A stretch of DNA of 64,000 nt from Pseudomonas japonica (GCF_900188455.1 NZ_FZOL01000007.1:1-64000), one strand, 5' to 3'; shown: positions 40,628-55,973, counted from the stretch's first letter. Numbers and translations: made by a program. Notes: a model not told the origin generated them from the letters alone.

Positions 40628-42733
40628 TCAGACGCCCGAAGCCTTGGCTGCGGCAACGTCCTTGATCGACAGCTTGATACGGCCGCGGTTGTCCACGTCC
40701 AGTACCAGTACTTCGACTTCCTGACCTTCCTTCAGCACGTCGGTGACTTTCTCGACGCGGGAATCGCTCAGCATCGAGATGTGCACCAGACCGTCCTTGC
40801 CCGGCAGGATGTTGACGAACGCACCGAAGTCGACGATGCGCTCGACCTTGCCGACGTAGATCTTGCCGATCTCGGCCTCGGCGGTGATGCCCAGGACACG
40901 CTGGCGAGCAGCTTCAGCGGCTTCCTTGGTTTCGCCGAAGATCTTGATCGAGCCATCGTCTTCGATGTCGATCGAGGCCTTGGTTTCTTCGCAGATGGCA
41001 CGGATGGTCGCGCCGCCCTTGCCGATGACGTCACGGATCTTGTCGGTGTCGATCTTCATCGCGATCATGGTCGGCGCGTTGGCCGACAGCTCGCTGCGGG
41101 ACTGCGAAATGACCTGGTTCATCTGGCCGAGGATGTTCAGGCGCGCTTCCAGGGCCTGGCCCAGGGCGATTTCCATGATCTCTTCGGTGATACCGTTGAT
41201 CTTGATGTCCATCTGCAGCGCGGTAACACCCTTGGCGGTACCGGCTACCTTGAAGTCCATGTCGCCCAGGTGGTCTTCGTCACCGAGGATGTCGGTCAGG
41301 ATCGCGAACTTCTCGCCTTCCTTGACCAGACCCATGGCGATACCGGCAACCGGCGCCTTCATCGGCACACCGGCGTCCATCAGGGCCAGGGAAGCACCGC
41401 AGACCGAAGCCATGGAGCTGGAACCGTTGGATTCGGTGATTTCCGATACGACGCGAACGGTGTACGGGAATTCGTCGGAGGTCGGCAGCATGGCCTGAAC
41501 GGCACGACGAGCCAGACGGCCGTGGCCGATTTCACGACGACCGGCACCACCCATGCGACCACACTCGCCCACCGAGAACGGCGGGAAGTTGTAGTGCAGC
41601 ATGAAGGAGTCTTTCTTCTCGCCTTCCAGGGTGTCCAGCAGCTGTGCATCACGCGCGGTACCCAGGGTCGCGACGACCAGGGCCTGGGTTTCGCCACGGG
41701 TGAACAGCGACGAACCGTGGGTCTTCGGCAGCACGCCGACTTCGACACGCAGCGGACGCACGGTCTTGGTGTCGCGGCCGTCGATACGTGGCTTGCCGTT
41801 GACGATGTTCTCGCGAACGGTGCGGTATTCGATTTCGCCGAAGATGTCCTTCACTTCACCCGCGGAAGGCTGGCCTTCCTCGCCGGAGAACTTGGCGATC
41901 GCCAGGTCGCGCAGCTCGCCCAGGCGGGCATAGCGGTCAGCCTTGACGGTGATGGTGTAGGCCTGGGAAACGGCTTCGCCGACTTCGGCGCGGACTGCAT
42001 TCAGCAGTTCGGTGTTGGCGGCGGCGGCTTTCCAGTCCCAGGTCGGCTTGGCGGCTTCGGCGGCGAATTCCTTGACGGCCTGGATCACGGCCTGGAACTC
42101 GTCGTGAGCGAACAGTACGGCGCCCAGCATCTGGTCTTCGGTCAGTTCCTTGGCTTCGGACTCAACCATCAGCACGGCGTCGGAAGTACCGGCAACCACC
42201 ATGTCCAGGCTGGAGGCAGCCAGTTGCTCGTAGGTCGGGTTCAGCAGGTAGCCGGTGCTTTCATGGAAAGCGACGCGGGCGGCGCCGATCGGGCCTTCGA
42301 ACGGAATGCCGGAGATGGCCAGGGCAGCCGAGGTACCGATCATCGCAGCGATGTCCGGATCGGTCTTCTTGCTGGTGGAGACGACGGTGCAGACAACCTG
42401 CACTTCGTTCATGAAACCTTCAGGGAACAGCGGACGGATCGGACGGTCGATCAGGCGCGAGGTCAGGGTCTCTTTCTCGGAAGGACGGCCTTCACGCTTG
42501 AAGAAGCCACCAGGAATCTTGCCGGCGGCGTAGGTCTTCTCCTGGTAGTGCACGGACAGCGGGAAGAAGCCCTTGCCCGGATCGGCCTGCTTGGCACCGA
42601 CGACGGTGACCAGCACGGTGACGTCATTGTCGACGGTGACCAGCACGGCACCGGACGCCTGACGGGCAATGCGGCCCGTCTCGAGAGTAACGGTCGACTG
42701 ACCGAACTGGAATTTCTTGATTACCGGGTTCAC
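40628..42733 (-). CDS. pnp: Polyribonucleotide nucleotidyltransferase (PNPase)
   Basis: This 701-residue exoribonuclease degrades RNA 3' to 5' with phosphate. Two RNase PH domains flank a helical domain. A KH domain ([20 protein letters not shown] near 560) and an S1 domain ([21 protein letters not shown] near 622) bind RNA. The start is a GTG with AGGTAGG upstream. It follows rpsO across a 253-bp leader that contains a large hairpin, the same arrangement as in E. coli, where RNase III and PNPase itself act on the leader. Confidence 0.97.
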   Translation of the reverse strand: MNPVIKKFQFGQSTVTLETGRIARQASGAVLVTVDNDVTVLVTVVGAKQADPGKGFFPLSVHYQEKTYAAGKIPGGFFKREGRPSEKETLTSRLIDRPIRPLFPEGFMNEVQVVCTVVSTSKKTDPDIAAMIGTSAALAISGIPFEGPIGAARVAFHESTGYLLNPTYEQLAASSLDMVVAGTSDAVLMVESEAKELTEDQMLGAVLFAHDEFQAVIQAVKEFAAEAAKPTWDWKAAAANTELLNAVRAEVGEAVSQAYTITVKADRYARLGELRDLAIAKFSGEEGQPSAGEVKDIFGEIEYRTVRENIVNGKPRIDGRDTKTVRPLRVEVGVLPKTHGSSLFTRGETQALVVATLGTARDAQLLDTLEGEKKDSFMLHYNFPPFSVGECGRMGGAGRREIGHGRLARRAVQAMLPTSDEFPYTVRVVSEITESNGSSSMASVCGASLALMDAGVPMKAPVAGIAMGLVKEGEKFAILTDILGDEDHLGDMDFKVAGTAKGVTALQMDIKINGITEEIMEIALGQALEARLNILGQMNQVISQSRSELSANAPTMIAMKIDTDKIRDVIGKGGATIRAICEETKASIDIEDDGSIKIFGETKEAAEAARQRVLGITAEAEIGKIYVGKVERIVDFGAFVNILPGKDGLVHISMLSDSRVEKVTDVLKEGQEVEVLVLDVDNRGRIKLSIKDVAAAKASGV

Positions 42734-42908
42734 GGTTTCCTACCTTTTTCAGTTTGTCTTGGGGGGAACTGGTTTCTTGCGAATTCTTGGGCAGAACGGG
42801 GAATCGGCCCCATTGACCGTCCAGATAAAACTAGAGGTTGGGAGCCTGCCCTGCCCTTGCGGTAAACCGCCGGGACGAGACAGACAACCAACCTCATAGA
42901 TACGCGCG

Positions 42909-42960
42909 GCGTGCTCGTTGGCCGTGGAAGCATAGCCCCCGGCCAAAGACTGCAGCACGC
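42909..42960 (-). promoter_or_regulatory. Large stem-loop in the rpsO-pnp gap, candidate RNase III site
   Basis: GCGTGC/GCACGC (42909-42914, 42955-42960) and TTGGCCG/CGGCCAA (42918-42924, 42940-42946) form a two-part stem, with no U run after it. By analogy with E. coli this could be the processing and autoregulation element of pnp. The rest of the gap shows a minor GCGG/CCGC hairpin. Confidence 0.5.
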
Positions 42961-42986
42961 CGTGCACACCACTGGTCGGGCCGCTA

Positions 42987-43256
42987 TTAGCGACGCAGAC
43001 CCAGACGACCGATCAGGGCGCTGTAACGGGTGGTGTCTTTACCTTTCAGGTAGTCCAGCAGCTTGCGGCGCTGGTTTACCATGCGGATCAGACCACGACG
43101 GGAGTGGTGGTCCTTGCCGTTGGCCTTGAAGTGGCCTTGCAGCTTGTTGATGTTGGCGGTCAGCAGGGCAACCTGCACTTCCGGGCTACCGGTGTCACCG
43201 GCGGCTTGTTGGTAGTCGGCAACGATCTGAGCTTTTTCTTCGACGCTGAGTGCCAT
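42987..43256 (-). CDS. rpsO: 30S ribosomal protein S15
   Basis: This 89-residue primary 16S rRNA-binding protein has the standard [17 protein letters not shown] start and the [22 protein letters not shown] rRNA-contact region. It precedes pnp, as in E. coli. A perfect 8-bp inverted repeat (43277-43284 with 43287-43294) lies about 20 bases upstream of the ATG and might serve in S15 translational control, which is known for the family but not shown here. Confidence 0.98.
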   Translation of the reverse strand: MALSVEEKAQIVADYQQAAGDTGSPEVQVALLTANINKLQGHFKANGKDHHSRRGLIRMVNQRRKLLDYLKGKDTTRYSALIGRLGLRR

Positions 43257-43407
43257 CTGGCTATCTCCAAATCAAGGGAAACCCGAGGGTTTCCAACAGG
43301 CCAGGGACAAGTCCCCGTATTAAGTGAAATGAGGTGTGACCATGCCTGTTGACAGCCACCCTCGTATCCGCCCGCCACGAGCCGAAGCCCGGGACTGACG
43401 GTTTCGA

Positions 43408-44325
43408 TCATTCCGACCGAATCAGTCGACGCGGCGCGATGCGCCCGTCTTCGCTCACCTCACCGATACCGATGAAGCGACCGTTGTGATCCTGTACACG
43501 GACCATGCCGAATTTCGGCGCGTCCGGCGAACGTACCGGCTGACCATGCAACCAGTAGAAAGCACTGTGTTCGGAGAACTGCAGCAATGGCCAGTCCTGC
43601 AGACCGCTGTCGGACGGCATCAGGAAGCGATCGATCGCTTCGTTGCCACCTTCGGCGTGAGCCTGCTCGAGTTCTTCGAGCGTCACGGTCTGGGCCAGTT
43701 CGAACGGTCCGGCCTGGGTACGGCGCAGTTCGGCAACGTAAGCGCCACAGCCGAGAGCCTCGCCGATATCCTCGACCAGGGTGCGGATGTAGGTGCCTTT
43801 GCTGCAACCAACCGACAGGCGAACCCGAGTGCCTTCGCACTCCAGCAGTTCCAAGCGGCCAATAGTAACAGAACGCGCTTCACGCTCCACTACTTCCCCT
43901 GCACGCGCGAGCTTGTACAGCGGCTGGCCATCACGCTTGAGCGCCGAGTACATCGGCGGTATCTGACTGATTTCACCACGAAAACGTGGCAGAACCGCTT
44001 CGATGTCGGCACGACCAACGGTCACTTCGCGGGTCTGCAGGATCTCGCCTTCGGCGTCCGCGGTGCTGGTGGTCTGGCCCAGCTGCATGACGGTCTCGTA
44101 GCCCTTGTCGGAATCGAGCAGGTACTGCGAGAACTTGGTGGCCTCGCCGAAGCACAGCGGCAAAACGCCGCTAGCCAGCGGATCGAGACTGCCGGTGTGT
44201 CCGGCCTTCTCGGCATTGAGCAGCCAGCGAACCTTCTGCAACGCGGCGTTGGAGGTGAACCCCAATGGCTTGTCGAGGAGGATGATGCCGCTGACATCAC
44301 GGCGGATGCGTTTGACCTGGGCCAC
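43408..44325 (-). CDS. truB: tRNA pseudouridine(55) synthase
   Basis: This 305-residue enzyme makes pseudouridine 55 in the T-loop of all elongator tRNAs. The catalytic Asp48 is in [18 protein letters not shown]. The C-terminal PUA-like portion ends [11 protein letters not shown]. The GTG start has AAGGAG placed inside the last codons of rbfA, only three bases separating the genes. This is the usual order behind infB and rbfA. Confidence 0.97.
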   Translation of the reverse strand: MAQVKRIRRDVSGIILLDKPLGFTSNAALQKVRWLLNAEKAGHTGSLDPLASGVLPLCFGEATKFSQYLLDSDKGYETVMQLGQTTSTADAEGEILQTREVTVGRADIEAVLPRFRGEISQIPPMYSALKRDGQPLYKLARAGEVVEREARSVTIGRLELLECEGTRVRLSVGCSKGTYIRTLVEDIGEALGCGAYVAELRRTQAGPFELAQTVTLEELEQAHAEGGNEAIDRFLMPSDSGLQDWPLLQFSEHSAFYWLHGQPVRSPDAPKFGMVRVQDHNGRFIGIGEVSEDGRIAPRRLIRSE

Positions 44326-44328
44326 CGG

Positions 44329-44730
44329 TTACTCCTTGTCGCTGTCCGGAGCGTCGGCGCTCTGGTGCAGGCTGTCCTCGGCAACGGCGCGTTCGATCAG
44401 CGCCGACAGGTGAGCACCACGGCTGACGCTCTCATCGTAGTGGAAATGCAGTTGCGGCACGCTGCGCAGCTTCATTTCACGACCGAGCTGCATGCGCAGG
44501 AAACCGGCTGCGGAGTTGAGGACTTTCAGGCTTTGCTGGATCTCGTCGCCACCTTCCTGGCCCATGACGGTGATGAACACCTTGGCATGGCCGACATCGC
44601 GGCTGACATCGACGGCGGTGATGGTCACCAGGCCGACACGCGGATCTTTCACTTCACGACGGATCAGCTGGGCCAGCTCGCGCTGCATCTGATCGCCGAT
44701 ACGTTGGGTACGGCTATATTCTTTTGCCAT
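44329..44730 (-). CDS. rbfA: 30S ribosome-binding factor A
   Basis: This 133-residue KH-like protein assists late 30S subunit maturation and cold adaptation. The motif [13 protein letters not shown] and the C-terminal [18 protein letters not shown] are typical. It follows infB by 113 bp, a gap that includes a 16-bp hairpin, and is almost fused to truB in translation. Confidence 0.96.
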   Translation of the reverse strand: MAKEYSRTQRIGDQMQRELAQLIRREVKDPRVGLVTITAVDVSRDVGHAKVFITVMGQEGGDEIQQSLKVLNSAAGFLRMQLGREMKLRSVPQLHFHYDESVSRGAHLSALIERAVAEDSLHQSADAPDSDKE

Positions 44731-44757
44731 GTCTTGCTACCTGTAACTAAAGCGGCA

Positions 44758-44792
44758 AACGCCCGGCCAGGCTTTCAGCCGGACCGGGCGTT
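44758..44792 (-). other. Hairpin between infB and rbfA
   Basis: Arms 44758-44773 and 44777-44792 pair over 16 positions with two mismatches and a three-base loop. Reading leftward only TTTGC follows, so this looks like an attenuating or processing hairpin, not a full stop. Confidence 0.5.
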
Positions 44793-44843
44793 GCGTTCAG
44801 AGCGACTGCCGGAATACTCCAGTGTCGCTTCCAAGCTCGCGGA

Positions 44844-47363
44844 TCAGAGCGTACGAGCCACTTGGACTTTCTCGAAGACCTCGATCTTGTCGCCGATCTT
44901 GACGTCGTTGTAGCTCTTGACGCCAATACCGCACTCCATGCCGTTGCGGACTTCGGAGGCGTCGTCCTTGAAGCGACGCAGCGATTCCAGCTCGCCCTCG
45001 AAGATAACCACGTCTTCGCGCAGTACACGGATCGGACGGTTACGGTAGACCGTACCCTCCACGACCATGCAACCGGCGATGGCGCCGAACTTCGGCGAAC
45101 GGAACACGTCACGCACTTCGGCGATACCCAGGATGTTCTCGCGAACATCGCTGCCGAGCATGCCGGTCAGGGCCTTCTTGACGTCTTCGATGATGTCGTA
45201 GATCACGTTGTAGTAACGCATATCCAGACCTTCCTGCTCGACGATCTTGCGCGCGCCGGCATCGGCACGCACGTTGAAGCCGAACAGGACCGCATTCGAA
45301 GCCAGCGCCAGGTTGGCATCGCTCTCGGTGATACCACCGACACCGCCGGCGACCACACGAACCTGCACTTCGTCGTTGCCCAGGCCACCCAGGGAACCTT
45401 GCAAGGCTTCGAGAGAACCACGCACGTCGGCCTTGAGGACGATGTTGAGGGTCTTCTTCTCTTCCTGGCCCATGCTTTCGAAGATGTTTTCAAGCTTGCC
45501 GGCGTGAGCGCGAGCCAGTTTGACTTCGCGGAACTTGCCTTGACGGAACAGGGCGACTTCACGCGCCTTCTTCTCGTCAGCGACAACGCTCAGCTCGTCA
45601 CCCGCATCCGGAGTGCCGTCCAGACCGAGGATCTCGACCGGGATCGACGGACCGGCTTCCTTCACAGGCTTGCCGTTCTCGTCGAGCATGGCGCGGACGC
45701 GGCCATAGTTGGAACCGCAGAGGACCATGTCGCCCTGACGCAGGGTACCGTCCTGAACCAGCACGGTAGCGACCGGGCCACGGCCCTTGTCCAGACGCGA
45801 CTCGACCACGACGCCACGACCTGGAGCGGTCGGCATCGCCTGCAGCTCGAGGATCTCGGCCTGCAGCAGAACCGCTTCGAGCAGTTCGTCGACACCGGTA
45901 CCCATCTTCGCCGAAACCTTGACGAACGGAGTGTCGCCACCCCAGTCCTCGGAAGTCACGCCGTGGACCGACAGTTCGTTACGAATGCGATCGAGGTCGG
46001 CACCCGGCTTGTCGATCTTGTTCACCGCGACCACCAGCGGCACACCAGCAGCCTGGGCGTGCTGGACGGCTTCGACGGTCTGCGGCATCACGCCGTCGTC
46101 CGCCGCGACCACCAGGATCACGATGTCAGTGGCCTTGGCACCACGAGCACGCATGGCGGTAAACGCGGCGTGACCCGGGGTATCGAGGAAGGTGACCATG
46201 CCGCGGTCGGTTTCCACATGGTAGGCGCCGATGTGCTGGGTGATACCACCGGCTTCGCCAGCGGCAACCTTGGCACGACGGATGTAGTCGAGCAGCGAGG
46301 TCTTGCCGTGGTCGACGTGACCCATGACGGTCACCACCGGCGCACGGGATACGCTCTCGCCTTCGAACTTCAGCGATTCGGCCAGGGAATCTTCCAGGGC
46401 GGTGTCGCTGATCAGGGTGACCTTGTGACCCAGCTCTTCGGCGACCAGTTGAGCGGTCTCCTGGTCGAGCACCTGGTTGATGGTCACCGGAGTGCCCAGC
46501 TTGAACATGAACTTGACGACTTCAGCGGCCTTGACCGACATCTGTTGCGCCAGTTCGGAAACGGTAATGGTCTCGCCGATGGTCACGTCGCGGATAACCG
46601 GACCGGTCGGGTTCTGGAAACCATGCGCGTTGCGCTTCTTCGGCTTGGACTTGCCACCACGACCGCCACGACGGAAGCCATCGCTTTCTTCGTCGGTGGT
46701 ACGTGGAGCGGCACGCGGAGTCGGAGCTTTCTCTTTCTCCTTGACCTTCACCGAAACACGAGGCGCTTCGTTGCGACGCTCGCCACCGCGACGCTCGTCG
46801 TCACGGGCACGATCGTTGCGACGAGCGTCGTCCTTCTTGCGCTCGGCAGCCGGAGCAGGCGCCGCAGCGGCCTCCACGGCGGCAGGAGCCGGGGCCGGGG
46901 CCGCTGGCTGGGCCACCGGCGCGGCGGTAGCAGTAGCCTTCTCGGCGGCAGCCTGACGACGTGCTTCTTCGTCGGCGCGCTGACGCGCTTCGGCTTCGCT
47001 CTTCTCGCGCGCGGCGTTTTCAACAGCGCGACGCTCTTCCAGCTCACGCTTCTGCTCAGCCTGAATCTCTTCAGGGCTGCGCTGGACGAAAACCTTCTTC
47101 TTGCGTACTTCTACGCTGATGCTCTTGCTGCCGGCAACACGCAGGGTGCTGGTGGTCTTGCGCTGCAAGGTGATCTTGCGCGGTTCTTCCACTTTCGCCT
47201 TGTGGCTGCTCTTCAAATGGGTCAGCAGAGCCTGCTTTTCACTATCGCTCACCAGCTGACCGGCGTCGGTGTGCGGCAGACCTGCCTCACGCATCTGCTG
47301 CAGCAGGCGCTCTACCGGTGCAGCGACCTCTTGGGCCAGTTCTTTCACCGTGACTTGCGTCAT
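44844..47363 (-). CDS. infB: Translation initiation factor IF-2
   Basis: This 839-residue GTPase brings fMet-tRNA to the 30S subunit. It has an N-terminal IF2N domain, a long charged Ala/Glu/Arg linker (about 90-250), a second IF2N domain and the G domain with GHVDHGKT near 350, DTPGH and NKID. Domains II to IV follow. The gene is between nusA and rbfA, and the initiator tRNA it uses is encoded at the head of the same operon. Internal starts for shorter forms are possible but not assigned. Confidence 0.97.
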   Translation of the reverse strand: MTQVTVKELAQEVAAPVERLLQQMREAGLPHTDAGQLVSDSEKQALLTHLKSSHKAKVEEPRKITLQRKTTSTLRVAGSKSISVEVRKKKVFVQRSPEEIQAEQKRELEERRAVENAAREKSEAEARQRADEEARRQAAAEKATATAAPVAQPAAPAPAPAAVEAAAAPAPAAERKKDDARRNDRARDDERRGGERRNEAPRVSVKVKEKEKAPTPRAAPRTTDEESDGFRRGGRGGKSKPKKRNAHGFQNPTGPVIRDVTIGETITVSELAQQMSVKAAEVVKFMFKLGTPVTINQVLDQETAQLVAEELGHKVTLISDTALEDSLAESLKFEGESVSRAPVVTVMGHVDHGKTSLLDYIRRAKVAAGEAGGITQHIGAYHVETDRGMVTFLDTPGHAAFTAMRARGAKATDIVILVVAADDGVMPQTVEAVQHAQAAGVPLVVAVNKIDKPGADLDRIRNELSVHGVTSEDWGGDTPFVKVSAKMGTGVDELLEAVLLQAEILELQAMPTAPGRGVVVESRLDKGRGPVATVLVQDGTLRQGDMVLCGSNYGRVRAMLDENGKPVKEAGPSIPVEILGLDGTPDAGDELSVVADEKKAREVALFRQGKFREVKLARAHAGKLENIFESMGQEEKKTLNIVLKADVRGSLEALQGSLGGLGNDEVQVRVVAGGVGGITESDANLALASNAVLFGFNVRADAGARKIVEQEGLDMRYYNVIYDIIEDVKKALTGMLGSDVRENILGIAEVRDVFRSPKFGAIAGCMVVEGTVYRNRPIRVLREDVVIFEGELESLRRFKDDASEVRNGMECGIGVKSYNDVKIGDKIEVFEKVQVARTL

Positions 47364-47389
47364 GCACTTCTCTCCTCAGGCCAGCCTGC

Positions 47390-48871
<1,482 letters not shown>

Positions 48872-48929
48872 CGTACGCCTCGCCTTTCGCAAGCCATTGG
48901 AACCGCGTCAACCGCGGCTCCGGCATGTC

Positions 48930-49388
48930 TCAGTCAAAACTGGGAATAATGTTGGCCTTGTCGATCGAGTCGATTGGCAACAGGAATTCGTGATTGTCCA
49001 CCTGGATCACCACGTCCTGTTCCTCCACACCACGGATCAGGCCTTGAAAGTTACGACGACCTTCGAAGGGCGTACGCAGCTTGATCTTCACTTGTTCACC
49101 GGCATGCGAAGCGAACTGTTCAAGAGTGAACAGCGGGCGATCCATACCAGGAGAGGAGACTTCAAGGGTGTATTCGGTGCTGATGGGATCTTCAACGTCC
49201 AGAATACCGCTGACCTGGCGACTGACGATTTCGCAATCGTCCACCAGAATGCCGTCCTCTTTGTCGATATAGATACGCAGTACCGAATGCTTGCCCTGAG
49301 AGATGAACTCGATCCCCCAGCATTGATAGCCAAGCGCTTCGACCACCGGGGCCAACAAGGCCTGCAACTGTTCTAGCTTGCTCGACAC
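48930..49388 (-). CDS. rimP: Ribosome maturation factor RimP
   Basis: This 152-residue protein assists 30S assembly. Features are [27 protein letters not shown] and the C-terminal SM-like [17 protein letters not shown]. The GTG at 49388 with GAGGGGG upstream is the start expected from the family; the frame is open 18 codons further, but those codons include the second terminator of the leader. It is the first protein gene of the operon after tRNA-fMet. Confidence 0.95.
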   Translation of the reverse strand: MSSKLEQLQALLAPVVEALGYQCWGIEFISQGKHSVLRIYIDKEDGILVDDCEIVSRQVSGILDVEDPISTEYTLEVSSPGMDRPLFTLEQFASHAGEQVKIKLRTPFEGRRNFQGLIRGVEEQDVVIQVDNHEFLLPIDSIDKANIIPSFD

Positions 49389-49412
49389 CTGAACCCCCTC
49401 GTGCATGCTGTG

Positions 49413-49438
49413 CAAATAAAAAATGGGCAAGCGCCCAT
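49413..49438 (-). terminator. Second leader terminator before rimP
   Basis: ATGGGC/GCCCAT (49423-49428, 49433-49438) with a four-base loop is followed on the minus strand by TTTTTTATTT. It lies only 25 bases before the rimP start and 48 bases after the first terminator. Confidence 0.8.
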
Positions 49439-49485
49439 CCATGAAATACGCCGCTGAATATCGGCGCTGAGAACTGTTTAGCTAA

Positions 49486-49508
49486 CAAAAAGCCCCTGAA
49501 AAGGGGCT
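49486..49508 (-). terminator. First leader terminator, directly after tRNA-fMet
   Basis: AGCCCC/GGGGCT (49491-49496, 49503-49508) with a six-base loop is followed on the minus strand by five T. It begins ten bases past the tRNA 3' end, so most transcripts may stop here and only a fraction continue into rimP-nusA-infB. Confidence 0.85.
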
Positions 49509-49518
49509 ACGCTAAAAC

Positions 49519-49595
<77 letters not shown>

Positions 49596-49611
49596 ACAAA
49601 GCTGGGGCGAA

Positions 49612-49641
49612 AGTATACGACCGAACCCTCTGGAGGGTCAA
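49612..49641 (-). promoter_or_regulatory. Promoter of tRNA-fMet and the rimP-nusA operon
   Basis: On the minus strand TTGACC (49636-49641) and TATACT (49612-49617) have an 18-bp spacer and a C-rich discriminator, about 17 bp before the mature tRNA 5' end. Confidence 0.75.
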
Positions 49642-49655
49642 TCAACCTCCACCTG

Positions 49656-49680
49656 CAAGAAAGCCCGCGATTGCGGGCTC
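49656..49680 (-). terminator. Terminator after tRNA-Leu
   Basis: AGCCCGC/GCGGGCT (49662-49668, 49673-49679) with a GATT loop is followed leftward by TTTCTTG. It lies 14 bases after the tRNA-Leu 3' end. Confidence 0.75.
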
Positions 49681-49692
49681 TCATGCTTCAAA

Positions 49693-49778
49693 TGGTACCG
49701 AGAAGGGGACTCGAACCCCTACACCCTATGGGCACAACCACCTCAAGGTTGCGTGTCTACCAATTCCACCACCTCGGC
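49693..49778 (-). tRNA. tRNA-Leu (GAG)
   Basis: This 86-nt class II tRNA has the long variable arm typical of leucine tRNAs, anticodon GAG in CTTGAGG, and encoded CCA at 49693-49695. It resembles E. coli leuU, which is likewise next to secG. It reads CTC and CTT codons. Confidence 0.97.
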
Positions 49779-49797
49779 AATACTACTTTGAAACCCG

Positions 49798-50184
49798 TTA
49801 CTTCTGCTCTGGAACCTGAGGAACATCACCATTGTTGCCGGCTTCGTTCTTCTGCTCCTGGAGCACCGGTACATCATCTGTTGCCGGTTTGTTCTGCTTC
49901 ACTTCCAGTACCGCTGGATCTGGCAACCCTACTTGAGTCAGCTCGTGAGCTTTCTCCTTAGCAAAGTATCCTAACCCAAGAGCAGTTAAGAAGAAAGAGG
50001 CAGCTAGTATAGCAGTAACTTTACTCAGAAAGGTAGCGGAACCTTGGCTTCCGAACACAGTATTTGAAGCACCTGCGCCGAAAGATGCACCTGCTTCCGC
50101 ACCTTTACCCTGTTGCAGCAGAACCAGCACTACCAAACCCAGTGCGCCCAACAGATGAAGAACGACAATAACTGTTTCCAGCAT
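49798..50184 (-). CDS. secG: Protein translocase subunit SecG
   Basis: This 128-residue small membrane subunit of SecYEG has two helices ([26 protein letters not shown] and the segment near 55-75) with the conserved [18 protein letters not shown] loop between them. The long Gln/Asn/Pro-rich C-terminal tail is a pseudomonad feature. It starts three bases after tpiA and is followed by tRNA-Leu, as in E. coli. Its local base composition is less GC-rich than its neighbours. Confidence 0.95.
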   Translation of the reverse strand: MLETVIVVLHLLGALGLVVLVLLQQGKGAEAGASFGAGASNTVFGSQGSATFLSKVTAILAASFFLTALGLGYFAKEKAHELTQVGLPDPAVLEVKQNKPATDDVPVLQEQKNEAGNNGDVPQVPEQK

Positions 50185-50187
50185 TTT

Positions 50188-50943
50188 TCAGTTTCCTGCG
50201 GCGCGACAAATTGCACCGAATTCGTCTGCGTTCAGGGACGCTCCACCAATGAGCCCCCCATCGATATCCGGCATGCCGAACAGCTCAGCCGCATTGGCCG
50301 CCTTCACGCTGCCGCCGTATAGAAGCCGCGTATTCTGCGCAACTTCTGCATCCTGTGCCGCCAACTGCTCGCGAATGGCTTTATGCACATCCTGCGCTTG
50401 TTGCGGCGTGGCCGTGAGGCCGGTGCCGATGGCCCATACAGGCTCATAGGCGATAATCGCGTCGGCAAATGCCTTGATACCCAACTGGCCGATGATGCTA
50501 TCCAGTTGACGCCCTACTACTTCGAGCGTTTTGCCCGCCTCGCGCTCCTCCAGGGTCTCCCCTACACAGAACACCGGCTTCAGACCACACGCCTGGGCCG
50601 CGGCGAACTTTAGAATCAGGGTCGAGTCCTGCTCACCCAAAATCTGACGTCGCTCCGAATGCCCGATCAACACCAGTTCGCAACCGGCATCGACCAACTG
50701 ACTCGGTGCCACTTCTCCGGTCAGAGCCCCTTGCTGGGGCTCCACCGCAGAGTTCTGCGCACCCGTGGCAATCGACTTGCCTTCAAGCCCTTCAATCACC
50801 TGAGTGATGAACAGGCTGGGCGGAAACACCGCGACATCAACACCGCTTGGCAGAGCCTGATCGCTCAGGCCCTTGATCAGCTCAGCGACGCTGGCGCGGG
50901 TACCGTGCATTTTCCAGTTACCAGCTACCATAGGGCGACGCAT
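50188..50943 (-). CDS. tpiA: Triosephosphate isomerase
   Basis: This 251-residue TIM-barrel enzyme interconverts the two triose phosphates. Lys in GNWKMHGT, the catalytic His in [12 protein letters not shown] and the catalytic Glu in [12 protein letters not shown] are all present, and the phosphate-binding [10 protein letters not shown] completes the site. It lies between glmM and secG. Only 66 bp separate it from glmM upstream, probably one transcript. Confidence 0.97.
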   Translation of the reverse strand: MRRPMVAGNWKMHGTRASVAELIKGLSDQALPSGVDVAVFPPSLFITQVIEGLEGKSIATGAQNSAVEPQQGALTGEVAPSQLVDAGCELVLIGHSERRQILGEQDSTLILKFAAAQACGLKPVFCVGETLEEREAGKTLEVVGRQLDSIIGQLGIKAFADAIIAYEPVWAIGTGLTATPQQAQDVHKAIREQLAAQDAEVAQNTRLLYGGSVKAANAAELFGMPDIDGGLIGGASLNADEFGAICRAAGN

Positions 50944-51009
50944 GCTGTACCTCGTCGGTCAAAGTGGGCGCAGATGTTACCCAACCCGATCACTACTGGC
51001 AAGCGCAAA

Positions 51010-52350
51010 TCAGACGCAAACTTCACTTACCAGTTTTGCCAGGGCTTCGGCGTGCCCGCGGACCTGATTTTCGTCGTCGCCCTCGACCATGACACGCACC
51101 AACGGCTCTGTTCCGGACTTGCGCAGCAAGACCCGACCACGACCCGCCATTTCCTCGGTGACGCGCTCACAGGCCTCCTTGACCGCCGGGTGCACCAGCG
51201 GATCGACCTTGCTCGCACCGAAGCGCACGTTGATCAACACCTGCGGGCACTTGCGCACGGCCTGGCGCGCCTGGGCCAGGGTCTCGCCACGACGCTTGAG
51301 GGCCATAAGCACCTGCAGCGCGGCGATGATCGCATCGCCCGTGGTGGTGTGGTTGCAGCACACCACATGCCCGGAGTTCTCGCCGCCGACAACCCATTCG
51401 CGCTCCAGGAGCTCGGCCATGACGTAACGATCACCGACCTTGGCACGCACGAACGGAATATCCAGGTCCTTCAGCGCCAGTTCCAGACCGAGGTTGCTCA
51501 TCAGGGTCCCGACCACGCCACCCTGGAGCTTGCCGCGCTCATGCAGGTCGCGGGCGATGATGAACAACAGTTCGTCGCCGTCGACGATAGCGCCGGTATG
51601 GTCGACCATCAGCACCCGGTCGCCGTCACCATCGAAGGCGATGCCCAGGTCGGCATGTCCGACCAGCACCGCCGCCTGCAGCGATTCGATGTGCGTCGAG
51701 CCACAGTTTTCGTTGATGTTCAGGCCATCAGGTTGAGCCGACAGGACCGTGACATCGGCACCCAGCTCACGGAATACGCTCGGCGCCACCTTATAGGTCG
51801 CGCCGTGGGCGCAGTCGATCGCCAGCTTCAGGCCGGAGAAATCGGTGCTGCTCGGCACACTGCTCTTGCAGAACTCGATGTAGCGGCCCGCGGCATCGTT
51901 GATCCGCGACACCTTGCCCAGTTGGCTCGACTCGACGACGGTCATCGGCTGATCGAGCAACTCCTCGATCATCAGTTCCACGTCGTCAGGCAGCTTGGTG
52001 CCCTGACCGGAAAAGAACTTGATGCCGTTGTCATCATGCGGGTTGTGCGAGGCGCTGATCACGATGCCGGCTTCGGCATGGAAGGTGCGCGTCAGGTAGG
52101 CGATGGCCGGCGTCGGCATCGGCCCGAGCAGCAGTACATCGGCACCCGCGGCGGACAGCCCCGCTTCCAGCGCCGACTCGAACATGTACCCGGAAATCCG
52201 GGTGTCCTTGCCTACCAATACACGGCAGTGCCCCTGCTTGCGGAAGGCCATCCCCGCGGCCCAGCCAAGCTTGAGCATGAAATCCGGCGTGATCGGGTAT
52301 TCCCCGACACGGCCACGAATGCCGTCGGTACCAAAATATTTTCTGCTCAT
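51010..52350 (-). CDS. glmM: Phosphoglucosamine mutase
   Basis: This 446-residue enzyme converts glucosamine 6-phosphate to glucosamine 1-phosphate for peptidoglycan and lipopolysaccharide. The phospho-serine is Ser101 in [13 protein letters not shown]. The metal loop FDGDGDR and the C-terminal phosphate-binding [12 protein letters not shown] are present. It follows folP by 17 bp in the usual folP-glmM order. Confidence 0.97.
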   Translation of the reverse strand: MSRKYFGTDGIRGRVGEYPITPDFMLKLGWAAGMAFRKQGHCRVLVGKDTRISGYMFESALEAGLSAAGADVLLLGPMPTPAIAYLTRTFHAEAGIVISASHNPHDDNGIKFFSGQGTKLPDDVELMIEELLDQPMTVVESSQLGKVSRINDAAGRYIEFCKSSVPSSTDFSGLKLAIDCAHGATYKVAPSVFRELGADVTVLSAQPDGLNINENCGSTHIESLQAAVLVGHADLGIAFDGDGDRVLMVDHTGAIVDGDELLFIIARDLHERGKLQGGVVGTLMSNLGLELALKDLDIPFVRAKVGDRYVMAELLEREWVVGGENSGHVVCCNHTTTGDAIIAALQVLMALKRRGETLAQARQAVRKCPQVLINVRFGASKVDPLVHPAVKEACERVTEEMAGRGRVLLRKSGTEPLVRVMVEGDDENQVRGHAEALAKLVSEVCV

Positions 52351-52367
52351 AAATGCTCCGTCACTCT

Positions 52368-53219
52368 TTATTCGGCGGCTTGTACCGCGGCAATCATCCG
52401 TACGACGTCGATGGTTTCAGCGACGTCATGGACGCGAAGAATGCTCGCACCCTTGGTCATTGCCAGAGCAGCCAGCGCCAGACTGCCGTACAACCGCTCG
52501 TTTACAGCCCGATTGAGAGTCAGGCCGATCATGCTCTTGCGCGAAACACCCACCAGCAGTGGGCGCCCCAGGCGCTGCAAGCTGTCCATATGTTTGAACA
52601 GGCTGAGATTATGCTCCAGGGTTTTGGCAAAACCGAAACCTGGATCAAGAATTATGCGCTCAGCCTCGATTCCGACCGCCGCGCAGGCAGCCATGCGCTC
52701 TTCAAGATAATCCCCGACCTCGCGGGCAACATCCTCGTAATGCGGGTCGTCCTGCATGTTGCCGGGCTCCCCACGCATGTGCATCAGGCACACCGGCAGG
52801 CCGGTCGCCGCCGCGGCATCCAGCGCGCCATCGCGCGACAGGGAACGGACGTCGTTGATCAGGCCCGCCCCCAGGCGCGCGGATTCACGAATCACTGCTG
52901 GAGTCGAGGTATCCACCGAGATGACCACGTCCAGCTCGCGATTCAGCGCCTCGACGATGGGCGCGACACGCTCCAGCTCTTCCAGCGCGGTGACGACACG
53001 AGCACCAGGCCGGGTCGACTCGCCACCGACATCGATCAGCGTGGCGCCCGCCGCGACCATCTGCTCGGCATGGCGCAGTGCGGAATCACGCTGGGTGAAA
53101 CGACCGCCATCGGAGAAGGAATCCGGGGTGATGTTGAGGATACCCATGACATGGGTACGCGAAAGGTCAAGAACCCGGTTGCCGCAAGGCAACCGGGTCG
53201 GGTATTGCTGTGAGGTCAT
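52368..53219 (-). CDS. folP: Dihydropteroate synthase
   Basis: This 283-residue TIM-barrel enzyme joins the pterin made by FolK to para-aminobenzoate; sulfonamides target it. Signature stretches are [32 protein letters not shown], and [13 protein letters not shown] with the KSMIGLTL substrate loop. It lies between ftsH and glmM as in E. coli, eight bases from the ftsH stop. Confidence 0.97.
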   Translation of the reverse strand: MTSQQYPTRLPCGNRVLDLSRTHVMGILNITPDSFSDGGRFTQRDSALRHAEQMVAAGATLIDVGGESTRPGARVVTALEELERVAPIVEALNRELDVVISVDTSTPAVIRESARLGAGLINDVRSLSRDGALDAAAATGLPVCLMHMRGEPGNMQDDPHYEDVAREVGDYLEERMAACAAVGIEAERIILDPGFGFAKTLEHNLSLFKHMDSLQRLGRPLLVGVSRKSMIGLTLNRAVNERLYGSLALAALAMTKGASILRVHDVAETIDVVRMIAAVQAAE

Positions 53220-53227
53220 GTCAGCCC

Positions 53228-55135
<1,908 letters not shown>

Positions 55136-55346
55136 ATCGTTCAATTCGCTACCCTCTGAAGCAGGTTTAGGCGCAACCGTGCCTCGCATGATAATCAGCG
55201 GCTTAACTTACTACATTACCTACAACGGCTGTTGGCGCCGTCTGTAACCCTTTGTGAATCTAGACTACACGATGTTCATCCATATCAGACAAGCGCGCTG
55301 ATTGGAAAATACTATCGGTGGCCTCGAAAGCCGCCGCGCTGCCGCC

Positions 55347-55973
55347 TTATTCGCCGCGATATCCCCTGGCCAACAGATACTGCTCCCGAGAACGATCCCG
55401 CGAAGATGACGGCTTGCGCATCTGGACCTTGTCGAATTTCTGACGAACGTCCTTCAGATAAACGTCAAAACCTTCACCCTGGAAGATCTTGATCAGGAAA
55501 TCACCACCCGGGCGCAATACCCGACTGGCCAGATCGAGTGCCAGCTCGCAGAGAAACATTGCCCGGGGCATATCCACGGCGGGCGTACCACTCATGTTGG
55601 GGGCCATATCGGAAATCACAAGGTCTACCTGCGAATTACCTACGGCTTCGAGAATCTGCGCGAGCACTTCGTCCTGGGTGAAATCGCCCTGGATGAAGGT
55701 CACGTCGGGAATGCTGTCCATCTCAAGGATGTCGGAAGCGATCAGGCGGCCCTGACCGCCGATCAGACGACTGGTCACCTGCGACCAGCCGCCCGGAGCG
55801 GCACCGAGATCGATAACGCTCATGCCCGGGCGGATCAGGCGATCCTTTTCCTGAATCTCCAGCAGCTTGTAGCTCGCGCGCGAGCGATAGCCATCCTTTT
55901 GTGCCTGCTTGACGAAAGGATCGTTGAAATGCTCTCTCAGCCAGTTTTGGCTGCTCTTGGAACGCTGCGCCAC
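55347..55973 (-). CDS. rlmE: 23S rRNA (uridine-2552-2'-O)-methyltransferase
   Basis: This 208-residue enzyme (FtsJ/RrmJ) methylates U2552 of 23S rRNA in the assembled 50S subunit. The SAM motif is [14 protein letters not shown] near residue 54-67. The catalytic K-D-K-E set is suggested by [27 protein letters not shown] and the final RSREQYLL. The start is GTG. It is divergent from yhbY and upstream of ftsH, the normal heat-shock arrangement. Confidence 0.96.
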   Translation of the reverse strand: MAQRSKSSQNWLREHFNDPFVKQAQKDGYRSRASYKLLEIQEKDRLIRPGMSVIDLGAAPGGWSQVTSRLIGGQGRLIASDILEMDSIPDVTFIQGDFTQDEVLAQILEAVGNSQVDLVISDMAPNMSGTPAVDMPRAMFLCELALDLASRVLRPGGDFLIKIFQGEGFDVYLKDVRQKFDKVQMRKPSSSRDRSREQYLLARGYRGE

